This document shows positions 20,015 through 30,875 of a DNA stretch of 64,000 nt, in pieces. Every line of letters begins with the position of its first letter. The first letter of the stretch is position 1. Under the pieces are notes generated by a model. That model saw only the letters and a program-made list of their open reading frames with translations, was not told the origin of the DNA and searched no databases. Location: NCBI GenBank assembly GCA_900188575.1, contig FYEU01000303.1, forward strand, positions 744,001 to 808,000, given 5' to 3'. Source of the stretch: Geosmithia putterillii. Lineage: Eukaryota > Ascomycota > Sordariomycetes > Hypocreales > Bionectriaceae. Position numbers and translations under genes: made by a program.

Positions 20015-23000
20015 ATGCCGGATCACAGTGGCTATACGGTCGGCTGGATCTGTGCCATCCAGCCGGAATACGTGGCCGCACAAGAGCTTCTGGACGAGGA
20101 GCACGAGCCGCCCGAGGATGTGTCTGCAAACGACAATAACCACTATACCCTAGGCAAGATCGGACGGCACAATGTCGTTATCGCCGTTCTTCCCCACGGT
20201 GAATACGGAACAGCCTCAGCTGCCAGTGTGGCAACCAGTATCATGAATACTTTCCCCAACATCAGAGTCGGCCTGATGGTCGGAGTTGGCGGTGGTGCGC
20301 CAACAAAGGACCATGACATTCGTCTGGGAGATGTCGTTGTCAGTGTCCCTAGTGATGGCCAGGGTGGAGTTTTTCAGTACGACTTTGGCAAGACGATACA
20401 GGGACGGGTATTTCACAACTCGCGGTTTCTGAACCAGCCTCCGATAGCTCTGCGGTCCGCGCTTACAGGGCTCCGAAGTAAATACATGAGGAAAGGCCAT
20501 CAGCTTCGCAAGACTGTCAACGCAGTCATTGAAGACAACCCGTTTCTACAAGATGAATTCCAGAAACCGGATACGGACAGTCTCTTCATATCCGAATATA
20601 TCCACAACCCCGAGGGATGCAAGGAAGCCTGTGCTAAGGACCCAGCCAACTTGGTCTCTCGACAATCTCGGAAGGAACACGAAGATCCGACAATTCATTA
20701 CGGACTGATTGCCTCGGCGAATCGGCTAATGAAGGACGCTCTTGTCCGAGATCAGCTCGCCAAAGAAAAGAAAGTCCTTTGCTTCGAAATGGAAGCGGCA
20801 GGGTTGATGAACCATTTCCCTTGCATTGTGATCCGCGGCATATGCGACTACGCGGACTCGCACAAAAATAAGGAGTGGCAGGGGTATTCAGCTATGGTGG
20901 CTGCCGCCTACGCCAAGGACCTCTTGTGCCAACTTTCACCTGCCAAGGTTGAAACCGAGGCCAAGATCATTGATGTTTTGAAACCTCGTGAGTATACTAG
21001 TCGCTTTGGTTTGATAGGATATCTGTTTTCTAACCGTGTATGTGAAAGATCTGAAGTCCATTGACGAGAACCTCAGCAAGGTTAAGGAGACGGTCCAAGA
21101 GACGAGGTCTACTCAGGAGGGTTTGGCCATCGAACGTTGGCTACATGCCCCGGATTCATCGACGAATTACAACCAGGCGAGAAAACGACGACACCCAGGA
21201 AGCGGAAAATGGTTTACCGAGGGTCGTCTATTTGGCGAATGGAAACTTGGCTCGCGCCAGCACCTGTGGCTTCATGGGATACCCGGCTGCGGCAAGACCG
21301 TATTGAGCGCTACCATCCTAGACCACCTGCGGGAAGACCCCGACTTTGTTGTCCTCGCGCACTATTTCGACTTTTCTGATGCTACGAAGCAGACGGTGGA
21401 GGGGATGGCTCGTTCTCTCTGCCTTCAGCTATACAAGTTGGGTCTCGACAAGATGCATCAACTTGGATCCCACTGCAATGGCTCAGGTCAGCCGCCGGAA
21501 GATGCTCCATTAGATCTTTTACGCTCCATTCTTGGCACTTGTGGGCGTGTTGTCATTTTACTCGATGCCTTGGACGAGTGTGCCCAAAGCAAAAAGGACG
21601 ACTTACTTGAATGGTTGGGCAACATCCTCTTGGACCAGGACCTCAAGCACATCCAGGTAGTTGCTACCAGCCGACCCGAGAAAGAGTTTCTGAGTAAACT
21701 TCCTTCATTTATTGGCGAGCAGAATTGCATACCCCTTGACAAGGAATCCGTCTCCTCCGACATACACTCATACATTACAGAGAGAGTCTACAGTGGGGAG
21801 TTTGACCAGTGGGCCCCGTTGCCAGACCTGCAAGAGCGAATTTGCCAATGTATTTCCAAGAGGGCTGACGGAATGTAAGTGTTTGTGTACATGTTTACGT
21901 CGGAATACATGGATAGGATCTAGTCAATTATTGCCACAGACTAACGTTGACCCTGATTTCAGGTTCAGGCTAGCAGCTTGTCAATTGGACGCCTTGAAAC
22001 ATTGCCCCGACCCGGAGACCGTCGACAATGCTCTCGAACGTTTACCGCTCGATTTGAGCGAGATGTACGAGCGCGTGTTGCAACAACTTCCAGACACCAT
22101 CAGGAAGAAATCTGCGCGGTTGCTCAAATTCCTCATCCACACCTGGCGGCCGTTGACCCTCGATGAAGCTGTGGATATCATAGCCGTGCAAATGGACAGT
22201 CAACCGCGAGGGTTTAACGCCAACAACAGGATGTTCCGTCCATATGCCAAGACGATAATGTCATTCGCCCCCAGTCTAATATCAGTTGTTGAGATGAGAG
22301 GTTTCGACGGCCAAATTGAATACGAAGTCCACCTGGCGCATTTCTCTGTCAAGGAGTATCTCCTCACCAAGGAAGAGTACGACATTTCACAAGCCAGCGT
22401 GCCCTTGACACTCACCTGCTTGGCTTACCTCTCGTCTGTTAAGAGGGACCACTATGCGTCGAAGAAAGAGTTGGAGGAACGGCTCCCATTTGCCGGCTTC
22501 GCAGCATATGAATGTTGCGATTACGCAAGAGTCGCTGAAAGGGCCAACGATTCCGAGGATGTCATCGCGACAATTTTGGAATTCCTGGAGAATCCGACAT
22601 CGCATACCCTCTGGAACGAATTAACATCTGCGCAATCTACAGAACCTCTAGGCACCTCATGTCTATGGGGCCTCTGCGAGGTATCGAAGAGATTCGTGGA
22701 AAAAGGAGCCGATATCAACACGCCGGGCCGCGGTGGCACTGCTCTCCAGTTGGCTTCACACAGCGGTAATTTAGATACGGTTCTGATGCTCCTGGATAGG
22801 GGGGCCGAAGTTAACACGCCGGGCCGTGGATTGACTGCTCTCCAGTTGGCTTCACACAGCGGTAATTTAGATACGGTTCTGATGCTCCTGGATAGGGGGG
22901 CCGAAGTTAACACGCCGGGCCGTGGATTGACTGCTATCCAGTTAGCTTCATTTAATGGACATGCAGAAGTTGTTAAGGCACTCCTAGAGAAGGGAGCCGA

Positions 23001-23589
23001 TATTAACGCAGATGGCTCTCTTGGACTTGGCAGTGCTCTCTATCTGGCTCTATTATATTGCCATACAGAAGTTATTCAGATGCTCCTGCAGGCAGGGGCC
23101 GAGGTCAACGCGCCGGGCCCCGAGGGCACTGCTCTCCAGTTGGCTTCAGAAAAAGGTCGTGCAGAAATTGTTCAGATGCTCCTACAGGCAGGGGCCGAGG
23201 TCAACGCGCCGGGCCCCGAGGGCACTGCTCTCCAGTTGGCTTCAGAAAAAGGTCGTGCAGAAATTGTTCAGATGCTCCTACAGGCAGGGGCCGAGGTCAA
23301 CACGCCGGGCCCCGAGTGCACTGCTCTCCAGTTGGCTTCGTTACGGGGTCATGTAGAAGTTATTCAGATGCTCCTGCAGAGAGGGGCCGAAGCCAACGCG
23401 CCGGGCCCTTATGGCACTGCTCTGCAGTTGGCCTCATTATGTAGTCGTGCAGAAGTTGTTCAGATGCTCCTGCAGGCAGGGGCCGAGGTCAACGCGTTGG
23501 GACCCCGTGGCACTGCTCTCCAGATAGCTTCTACATGGGGCTATCAGCACGTTGTCGAGATTCTTCTTGAGAATGGAGCAGTGGAATAA
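20015..23589 (+). CDS. NLR-like protein: PNP/UDP-phosphorylase, NACHT, ankyrin repeats
   Basis: Three exons: 20015-20987, 21049-21874, 21963-23589; 1141 aa. Residues 1-320 form a nucleoside phosphorylase-like domain: YTVGWICAIQPEYVAAQELL, VGLMVGVGGGAP, LCFEMEAAGLMN and RGICDYADSHK. A NACHT NTPase follows, with Walker A GIPGCGKT at 401-408 and Walker B VVILLDALDEC near 492. Residues 853-1141 hold nine ankyrin repeats, mostly 32 residues each (TALQLAS...VQMLLQAGAEVN). This is the classic fungal NOD-like receptor layout, with a sensor repeat domain and an N-terminal effector. In fungi such proteins act in allorecognition and programmed cell death; bacterial relatives act in phage defence. Repeats 5 and 6 are identical over all 96 bases, a sign of recent duplication or gene conversion. 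All splice joints keep frame and use CTAAC or ACTAAC branch sites. Ligand and partner are unknown. Confidence 0.92.
22720..23589 (+). repeat. Coding 96-bp tandem repeats (ankyrin)
   Basis: Nine units start at 22720, 22816, 22912, 23008 (102 bp), 23110, 23206, 23302, 23398 and 23494. Units 5 and 6 match at 96 of 96 bases; units 1 and 2 differ at five positions clustered in one short stretch. Units 3, 4 and 9 are more diverged. Confidence 0.9.
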
Positions 23590-24200
23590 TTATGTCCGTC
23601 GAGATTCGGGTTGCCCGGGGTGAGGCAAAATGTATATACACATGGATAGAGTACAAACATGCTGGCTCGGAAGTTTTTAAACGGACCCCAAATCCCGGAG
23701 GGGTTGGGGGAGTTTGAGAATTCTACAACCCGTTGCCCCTTTTGTGACCTTGCCTCAGACAATCAGTTCTTGATTGGCGAGGCTGATAAAGATATCTGTC
23801 TGGCAAGAGGCAGTGTGAGCATAGCAAAGTATTCACGGCGAGATGTCCATAGTTGACAGAGAGGGTCGTAATGATGGTCAAGACTCGATAACCAATTTCA
23901 GCAAGTCTCGGGAATGTCTGCAAGAAGACATCCTTGTGGTTCTGACATCGCAATTAACTGTGTCTGGAGAAAGAAGGCTCAAGCTATGAGGACATGCTGG
24001 CCAGGGACTCATTGCTTGCAATACCTACTACGATTATATGCATTACTATCGTGGGCCATGCGCCGGGGAGGTACGTGGAAATGCATCGGGCTGATGGAGA
24101 TAGCAGGTGAACATGACAAAGATGGCGGAGAGAGGCGTAATCCAGATGCATGTAGTGATGTTTCTTGTACGTAGCTAATAGATCCCAGAGCCTAGCGGCA
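23590..24200. other. Convergent intergenic region
   Basis: 3' flank of the NLR gene and of the minus-strand APH-like gene. No gene, repeat or structured motif that I can support. Confidence 0.45.
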
Positions 24201-25019
24201 CTAGGAGACGCAGCCTCTTTGCGATTCATCACCCAGCGAGCGCTCTAAATCGTCGTACTCTGCATCCAGCTCTTCCCTTTGATCACATGGCCTCGCCGTC
24301 TCAAAGTCGACCAAGACGGCCTTTCCGTTGCGAATGAGAAAATTGTGCCTGTTGATATCTCCATGCTTGATGCCCAGAGAGTGTAGCCTGGCCAGGACAT
24401 CTTGGCAAGCTGCCAAATCGCTCGAGTCGGCCGACCTGGCATCGTCAATGTGCTCAAGGACCAATCCGATGGCCCTCCCATCCTCGGTCAGATGGCCGAG
24501 GAATTTTGGACCGATCCTCCCCTGGCCGTTGATCCACCCGTATGCTGTCGTCTCGGCCTCGAAAAGAGAAATCTGCCAGGGGAATTCGGCGAACTTGACC
24601 AGCACGGGCTGATTAAAGAGCGGATGCTGCACAAGGTGGATGTTTTGGCGCAGACGCCGGAGCTTTGTAAACTCTAAATGATCCAGACATGTGTCGTGCC
24701 AGGTGTCGGAGATTCCGGGTAAGACGCTGCGCGTGCAACGAGAAAAGACGGGACCATCGTCGTCGTCGTCGTCGTCACCCGAGGGCTCCTTGGCTATCTT
24801 GGATATGTGACCCTCGTTCCAATCCCCGGGAGGAAAGGTCGGCAGGGCCGCGAGCAATTCCGGGGCAAAGGTTCGGACATCCTTTGGCAAAACACCCGGT
24901 TCGACTGTGACGTATTTGACCTGCTTCCCGTCGACTAGGAATCGGTATTCACTCTCATCCTCGTCGCTCGGGTCGACCAGCGTGGCTAGCAGCTGGACGT
25001 TGCTATTGCGTGTGGCCAT
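24201..25019 (-). CDS. APH/kinase-like protein (fungal family often labelled alpha-galactosidase A)
   Basis: Single exon, 272 aa from the ATG at 25019 (MATRNSNVQLLATLVDPSDE); an in-frame ATG at 25115 would give 304 aa with a Pro/Ser-rich extension. The C-terminal half has the core of the aminoglycoside phosphotransferase/kinase-like fold: LHSLGIKHGDINRHNFLI is the Brenner-type catalytic loop (H-G-D...N) and AVLVDFETA is the metal-binding D-F-E. An acidic run of seven Asp (residues around 95) separates it from an N-terminal domain. Related fungal sequences have been named alpha-galactosidase A by transfer, but nothing here resembles a glycosidase. Substrate is unknown, and small-molecule or protein phosphorylation are equally possible. 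Confidence 0.7.
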   Translation of the reverse strand: MATRNSNVQLLATLVDPSDEDESEYRFLVDGKQVKYVTVEPGVLPKDVRTFAPELLAALPTFPPGDWNEGHISKIAKEPSGDDDDDDDGPVFSRCTRSVLPGISDTWHDTCLDHLEFTKLRRLRQNIHLVQHPLFNQPVLVKFAEFPWQISLFEAETTAYGWINGQGRIGPKFLGHLTEDGRAIGLVLEHIDDARSADSSDLAACQDVLARLHSLGIKHGDINRHNFLIRNGKAVLVDFETARPCDQREELDAEYDDLERSLGDESQRGCVS

Positions 25020-25330
25020 GACATGACCCGGGCGGGGCGAGGGCGAGGAGGGAGGGGGTTTCCGATGTTGTGCAAGTAGCCCATACCACAAGTCTGGGGA
25101 GACCCACTTGCACATAGTAATAGCTAATGGAGTAATACTCCGTATTACATCCGCTTCCTAGTGGATTATAGCCCAGCTAGTGCAAGTGACCGAGATTGGG
25201 AGGAATCGGAAAGCTGCGCCCGCGGCAGCGTCACACGAATTACATATATGACATAGTTATATACAATTTCTATCAATAAATAGAGGTCATAAAGAAGAAG
25301 AGAAGATATAACCCATCTGATCCCTACAGG
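25020..25330. other. Short intergenic region
   Basis: Contains the 9-mer TACTCCGTA at 25136-25144 and AT-rich sequence (TATATGACATAGTTATATAC near 25243) before the hydrolase stop codon. No gene. Confidence 0.5.
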
Positions 25331-26380
25331 TCAATTCGATAGTAGCCAGTCCAGTAACTTGGAGTGGAACCTGACAGGATCCGAGATGTGAGGCGCGTGC
25401 CCCAGGTCCGCGAACCGGATAAGGTGACCATTAGGCAGCTGGCGAAGCACCTCGGGTCCCAAACGGTCGAAATGGCCCAGCCTCTCGGCCACGTCGTCGG
25501 GAGCCCAGGCGGCGCCGATGGCGGTGCGGTCCTTTTCTCCAATCATCAGGAGGGTCGGCATATGCAGGCCTCCAAAGTGTCCTGCTACCGGTTGCGTGAG
25601 CACCATGTCGACGATGCGGCCCTGGGCGCGCGTGAAACGATCGCGCTGGCGGCCTTGGTAGATGTTGACCAGCATGGTGACCCATGTGTCGTAGCTGGCC
25701 TTCCACTCCCCCACATAGTATACCGACTTCTCATAGTCCTTGATGGTCTGGTACGTCGACTGGAGCTCCTGCTTGACCAAGTCCTCGACCTCGAGGTAGG
25801 GGACCCCCTTGGCGACGTAGTCCTCGTAGCCGACGGAATTGATCGTCACCAGCCGGTCGACCGAGTCGGGGTACTGCAGTCCAAAGCGCGCGGCCAGCAT
25901 GCCGCCCATCGAGTGCCCGATGACGGTGACGTTGCCGATGCCCAATGTGTCGAGCAGCCGCCGCGTGTTGGAGGCCAGCTGGTGCAGGCTGTACTGGTAG
26001 TCGGCCGCCTTGGTGCTCTTGCAGAATCCAATCTGATCGGGGGCAATGACGCGGTAGCCCGCCGCCGACAGCGTGCGAATCGTCACGTCCCACGTAGGTC
26101 CGCAAAAGTTCTTGCCGTGGAGGAGCACGGCTGTCTTGGTGTTGCGGCGACCGTCGCCTTGGCCGCCGCCGGGAGCAATGTCCATAAAGGCCATCTCTAG
26201 GTCTTGCAGCTGGCTGGAGAACCTGAACAGCTTCACGGGCCACTGGTACGTGAAGTTGGACCCATTGAGCTCAGGGGGGAAGGGGCCCTCGTCGACCGTG
26301 TCCGATGCCGCCTGGACCGGCGCCAGGTGGGCGGACAAGGCGGTGACGAGGACCAGGCTCAGCAGCGGCGGCAGTCTCAT
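25331..26380 (-). CDS. Secreted alpha/beta hydrolase
   Basis: Single exon, 349 aa. The N-terminus (MRLPPLLSLVLVTALSAHLA) is a typical signal peptide, probably cleaved near PVQA-A25. The alpha/beta hydrolase core is intact: oxyanion strand TAVLLHGKNFCGPTW, Asp-Gln turn VIAPDQIGFCKS, nucleophile elbow VTVIGHSMGG with Ser157, acid in LLMIGEKDRT and His in DLGHAPH near the C-terminus. Two N-x-T/S sites are visible. Family members include esterases, epoxide hydrolases and haloperoxidase-like enzymes; the sequence does not decide the substrate. The Tyr pair of epoxide hydrolases is not obvious. Secretion suggests action on an external ester or lipid. Confidence 0.85.
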   Translation of the reverse strand: MRLPPLLSLVLVTALSAHLAPVQAASDTVDEGPFPPELNGSNFTYQWPVKLFRFSSQLQDLEMAFMDIAPGGGQGDGRRNTKTAVLLHGKNFCGPTWDVTIRTLSAAGYRVIAPDQIGFCKSTKAADYQYSLHQLASNTRRLLDTLGIGNVTVIGHSMGGMLAARFGLQYPDSVDRLVTINSVGYEDYVAKGVPYLEVEDLVKQELQSTYQTIKDYEKSVYYVGEWKASYDTWVTMLVNIYQGRQRDRFTRAQGRIVDMVLTQPVAGHFGGLHMPTLLMIGEKDRTAIGAAWAPDDVAERLGHFDRLGPEVLRQLPNGHLIRFADLGHAPHISDPVRFHSKLLDWLLSN

Positions 26381-27924
26381 GGTGGGTGTTGATGGAGCTG
26401 TGGCAGGAGGCTGGTTTTATCTTCGTAGCGTACATGTGCGAGGCGCCGACTTGTCGTTGGAACCTCGTTGTATGTGCCGTAGGTGGCAGGCGAGGTCAAG
26501 ACGAAGGACGCATGTATGCTCGCAAACCCTACCAGGTTTATGTCTTAGATGTGTGTGCGGGTGGGCGGCTCGGAATATCAAACCAAGAAAGCATCCGGCA
26601 CGAGCATCGAGTTACCCCAAGCAATCCAGAAGAAGAGCCTAACACGCCGATACCACTTGCCCGCACAGCGTGCATGGAGGTAATTAGTCCTTCTGCAGGC
26701 AGGCTGCAGGTCTGTTGGCCCGAGCTTTAAGCAACCAACAAAGAACTTCTGTCTGCAGACTGCAGTCTGCAGACTACAGTCCACAGGTGAGGGTGGTGGC
26801 TGTTAGTTGGTTCCCAAGAGGTAGAGTTGTTATTGACTGGACGTTGCCAAGGCCAAGAGGCCGAGGACGGGCAGGAGGGGAGAGGCAGAGACCCCCCCCC
26901 GGCGCCATCGCCGTGTTACCCACACAGAGTACGGCCGTGTATGCCAGTGCCTTGTACTTACACAGAGAGGGAGAGAAAATCCCATGCCCTTTTCTATCTT
27001 GGCGTACGGCGTAGACTTGTCGGGTGCAATGCGGCAGATACGCATGTATATAGACAGATGCCTGCCGCCTGTTCCTGTTGGCATCGACATCTCTACGTAC
27101 ATGTAAGTTTCCCGGGCGGGGCACGAGTACGGCTACGGCGGTCGAGCCGCCATGTATAGAGGCAAATGCCCCGGAAAGAGGTCCGGCGGCTCGGCCCGGT
27201 ATTATGGAAACAGTTGAGCCCTGCAGTAACGGGACCCCGCAAACTATATGGTCATGGCAGAGACTTGTGTAAAGACGGGGGGAAGTGGCAAGACCGAGAC
27301 ATACTCGCAGCATTGCCATTACCGATCAAAGCATGACAAGTACCTTGAAAAGGGGAAGTATATAAGTGCCGCTCGAGAGGTAATACATACTATTAGTAGT
27401 TTCTTGGCAGCCTGTACCCACACGCACTTGGCATGTATTAATACGTGATGCGAGAAATAATAAGACCGTATAGATTACGAGCTTGACTTGACGGGATCAC
27501 TTGATCTGTGAGGAAGGAATAAATATGTACAATTGGCACGCTTAAGCGTCGCATCACAAATTTTGTATGTTCGCATGATCCGTGTGAGATATTAGTAGTC
27601 TACATGTAATAGTCCATTTACGCGGAGGCAACTACGTTCATGCCCTTTCCTTCTCTTTTTGGACTTGGTTAACGGCTGGTGGAGAGCAGTTATTGCAGAG
27701 GAGAGCGTTTTTCTCTTTTTCCCCTTCTTCCCTCGCGAGCCAGCTAACAACCAACAACCAACAGATTGGCAACTCAACGGCCGGTGCCTCCGGAGTAATA
27801 CTTCGTACCGCAAATCATTCAAGATCAACGCCTCTCACTTACTTGGCCGGGCATATATGCTCACAAACATCGCCACTGGGTCATCGTCATCTCGTGAGGA
27901 GGGATTGAAGGCAAACGCGACAGC
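26381..27924. other. Divergent intergenic region
   Basis: Between the hydrolase (left) and MYND gene (right). It contains a CTGCAG-rich block with a perfect 24-bp palindrome (26751-26774) and a CCCCCCCC run at 26892. No gene supported; short frames lack ATG-associated features or families. Confidence 0.45.
26751..26774. repeat. Perfect 24-bp palindrome rich in CTGCAG
   Basis: The inner 20 bases are CTGCAGACTGCAGTCTGCAG, which equals its own reverse complement; two more matched bases on each side extend it to 24. Further CTGCAGG motifs lie at 26695-26710. Confidence 0.85.
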
Positions 27925-29415
27925 ATGAGCTATAGCGTCCTGGACGGTTCCCTTTTGGCCTTGGCGCCAGGAATCCCACGCCGCCAATGTTCCCATTGCT
28001 CGACCACCGAAGAACGACACCCGCTCATCCTATGCGAGGGCTGCCGCGCAGCTCGCTACTGCAGCGTCGAGCACCAACAAGCCGACCATGAGCAACACAA
28101 GCCATACTGCGCCGCGGTCCGGGAGGACCGCGGCCTCCTCGACCGCTTCTACGATGCGCTCTGTGCGGCCAAGGCTCCCGCTGATCCTCTGAAGATGTCG
28201 CTTCCTGAAAAATGGTACGAAGATAAGCCCTTGGGCGACTATCTAGTCCAGAGACAACTCCTCGCGAACACGCTGCGCATTCTAGACACAACAGACAGCG
28301 TTCTCGAATCCATCGACCATTTGCTAGCCCTTCTTGAGATCCCCCAGGAGGGCGACCCTTTCCGCCTGCTCGGAGAGGTCCCGCTGGCGATGTTGCGGCT
28401 GGGCCTCGACCAGGAGTGTCTCGACTTCATCGACCCCGCATGCCCCAAGAGGCCACTCCCCAGACCGTTGCCGGATACTGACGAGGACGGCATTCTCGAG
28501 GAACCGCATGCCTTTTTGCACCCGCATGTGGACCATGACCACATGTTTGCCGCTCTGTTCCTCAAAATCAAGGTCATCGGTGACATCTCTGCCATTGCCA
28601 AAACGCGCCAGATCCCGGGCGTGGGCCAGCTGCCCCCGGAGATCCGCACCTTGATCGAGCGGCACGCCACCGCCAGTCCCCTGTCCGCCAGACTCCTGGG
28701 GAAGCCCCTGGAGTATTTGCGTCAAGTTCAGACGAAGCTGATGGAGCACATATATAGCCTTGCCCTTCATCTGTCCGTATCCTGCGAAATGATCGAAATA
28801 CATCATATGGTGCATCCGAAGCCACCAATCCGCCGCTGTCTGTGTGAAGACCATCCCGAGTTACAAGGCTGCGAGACGTTCCATTTGGGAACGTTCGATA
28901 GCATGAAAGCGGCTCTTCACTACACCGATGGTTTCTACGGCCTGATGGAGAAAGCTAGGAGGTACGCAGCGCGCGACCTCCGGGATGATGAGATTGACAA
29001 GATCATACGAGCTGCGATACGTGACTCGGAGGACGAGAGTACCGACGGCTGGGGATCGGACGAGGGCCACTCGTGGACGAGCCAGGACGTCTGCATCCAG
29101 GAGGACCTAGGATGGGAAGACAAGACTCCCATGGCGGAATTCCGACAGAAGACGATAAAGATTGTAAGCGACCACCGGGTTTTCGCATACTTGGGAGAGG
29201 TAATCCGAGAGACATTGGGCCTTGAGCCTTCGTCTCCCGAGACACGGAGGCAGACCCGACAGGTTTTCGACAGCTGGAACAGGGAGTATATGCATTTCTA
29301 CACGATAAAAGCCGAGAACCGAAGCTTCTATTCGAGTCAGTCAGTCGATGGTTTGGGGAGGACAAAAAGGGTCGGGCAAATAAGAAGAGCTAGAGAGCAG
29401 TGCGCCTTGTACTGA
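27925..29415 (+). CDS. MYND zinc-finger protein
   Basis: Single exon, 496 aa, ATG at 27925. Residues about 22-62 form a MYND finger with the expected spacing: CSHC, then LCEGCRAARYCSVEHQQADH and HKPYC, seven Cys and one His coordinating two zinc ions. MYND domains bind short proline-rich peptides. The rest is mostly helical with an acidic patch (IRDSEDESTDGWGSDEGHSW around residue 365) and no SET domain signature, so it is unlikely to be a methyltransferase. Proteins of this architecture are common and largely uncharacterised in filamentous fungi. No targeting signal or membrane segment seen. Confidence 0.8.
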   Translation: MSYSVLDGSLLALAPGIPRRQCSHCSTTEERHPLILCEGCRAARYCSVEHQQADHEQHKPYCAAVREDRGLLDRFYDALCAAKAPADPLKMSLPEKWYEDKPLGDYLVQRQLLANTLRILDTTDSVLESIDHLLALLEIPQEGDPFRLLGEVPLAMLRLGLDQECLDFIDPACPKRPLPRPLPDTDEDGILEEPHAFLHPHVDHDHMFAALFLKIKVIGDISAIAKTRQIPGVGQLPPEIRTLIERHATASPLSARLLGKPLEYLRQVQTKLMEHIYSLALHLSVSCEMIEIHHMVHPKPPIRRCLCEDHPELQGCETFHLGTFDSMKAALHYTDGFYGLMEKARRYAARDLRDDEIDKIIRAAIRDSEDESTDGWGSDEGHSWTSQDVCIQEDLGWEDKTPMAEFRQKTIKIVSDHRVFAYLGEVIRETLGLEPSSPETRRQTRQVFDSWNREYMHFYTIKAENRSFYSSQSVDGLGRTKRVGQIRRAREQCALY

Positions 29416-29994
29416 TCAATCCCATCATCCTGGACATCATCACCATTTGTCTCTACCTGCAAACCCTATGTTATCTACCACTAGGTAATAATAGTACTAG
29501 TATGTAGGATTGAAGCCTTGATGATGGGGCCTCTACAGTAGAGAGCGACATGGCAGGATGGCAGAGAGTCGCCCATGCCATCAATCAAATGGCAATATGA
29601 CCATTGAGTAATATCACCAAAACAAATCAGCACGAGCTCTCTCAGGGAAGAGGAAGAAATAAAGAAAAACAATCTTTAGCCAGTATTTGTACAAACCCGT
29701 TCCGGAGAGTATTATACCAGAGCGAGACTCGTCTGTTCAATTGTTGTTACACCGCACACATCGCATCCCCCGCCATGAACCCCACCATTCAAGTCCATTT
29801 CGACGACCCCTCCAAAACGGCACCGCCAAAAAAAGGGCAGGAGCCTAATTCATACAAAACCACCACCCTTCCTTCCTCCCTCCCTCCTTCCCTCCCTTCT
29901 ACATTTCGGTCCATGACATAACACAAGAAAGCCCGTTTCACACACACACACGCACCCGCGCGCACACGCAAAGATCAACCCGTTCTCCCGAGCC
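29416..29994. other. Intergenic region upstream of PSF2
   Basis: 3' flank of the MYND gene, then a promoter region with CCTT-rich and CA microsatellites (29870-29960) in the leader of PSF2. No gene. Confidence 0.5.
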
Positions 29995-30875
29995 ATGGCA
30001 TTACCACTGACCCCGGGCCTGGTCCCATCAGAGGTAGCCTTCCTCTGCGAGATGGAGCTCGTGACCGTGGTACCGCGTCAGAAGCTCGACAGCATCGATC
30101 TCCTCACGGTAAGCCTGCCCGCCGCACCTCACCTCACCTCACCGTGCGCCTTGAAACACACACGCACGCAGTCTACAAAGTATCACATATACTAACCGTA
30201 GACAAACAGGGCTCGACACCAACGCTCCGACCCCCACGCCGCGCCAACCTCCCGCTCTGGCTGGCCTTGCTGCTCAAGAAACAGCGTCGCGCCAACATCG
30301 TACCCCCGCCCTGGCTGCACCCGGACGCGCTCCGCGAGACGATCCACCACGAGACACACGTCGACCCGACGGGGTGGATGCCCCCCGCACCACCACCCGC
30401 GCGGGCAGTCGACTGGCTGGGCAACGCGAGACGCGTCGGTCACGGCAGCTCTGCGGATGCAGATGCAGTTCCCCTGTCGGCACCCTTCCTCCCCTCGTGC
30501 ACCGCCGACGCGCCCGCGCCCTCCCTGCCGTATCACTGGCTCGAGATGGCCGAGATGCTCCTCGCCCACGCGGCCGACGACGTGACTGCCGCGTCGGACG
30601 TGCGGTCCCTACTGCGCGACCTGCACGAGGTGCGCAGCGTCAAGATGCGCGCCATCCCCACCCAGCTCGAGGCCGGCGTTGACGGCGTCATGAGTCTGCG
30701 CGGCGTGGGCGCCATGGAGCTCGCCGAGAGCAGGAGTCTCGTCACCGGTGTGGTCGAGGGGGTGCGCAAGATTGGGGCTAGCAGCGAGATGGCCAGGAGG
30801 GAGGACGAGGAGGAGGGTGGAGGGGCCGATGGCCGCGACGACGACGACGACTACGACGATGACATGGGGCTATAG
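29995..30875 (+). CDS. PSF2: GINS complex subunit PSF2
   Basis: Two exons: 29995-30108 and 30210-30875 (GTAAGC donor, CAG acceptor, both phase 0); 259 aa. PSF2 is one of four GINS subunits, which join MCM2-7 and Cdc45 in the replicative helicase. The conserved start is recognisable: GLVPSEVAFLCEMELVTVVP, then the strand LTGSTPTLRPPRRANLPLWL and the helix ALLLKKQRRANIVPPPWL. The A-domain continues with SLPYHWLEMAEMLLAHAADD and DLHEVRSVKMRA. The protein is longer than yeast PSF2 (213 aa) because of a Pro/Ala-rich insertion (around residues 95-150) and an acidic tail ending in an Asp/Tyr run. An alternative acceptor eight bases upstream (TAG) would break the frame. Confidence 0.93.

Noticed and set aside
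22720..23589. Regular 96-bp array considered as a CRISPR-like or satellite array
   Set aside because: Units are contiguous, in frame and encode ankyrin repeats.
24201..25019. Alpha-galactosidase function, as often transferred to this family
   Set aside because: The visible motifs (HGDINRHN, DFE) are those of kinase/APH-like enzymes; no glycosidase motif is present.
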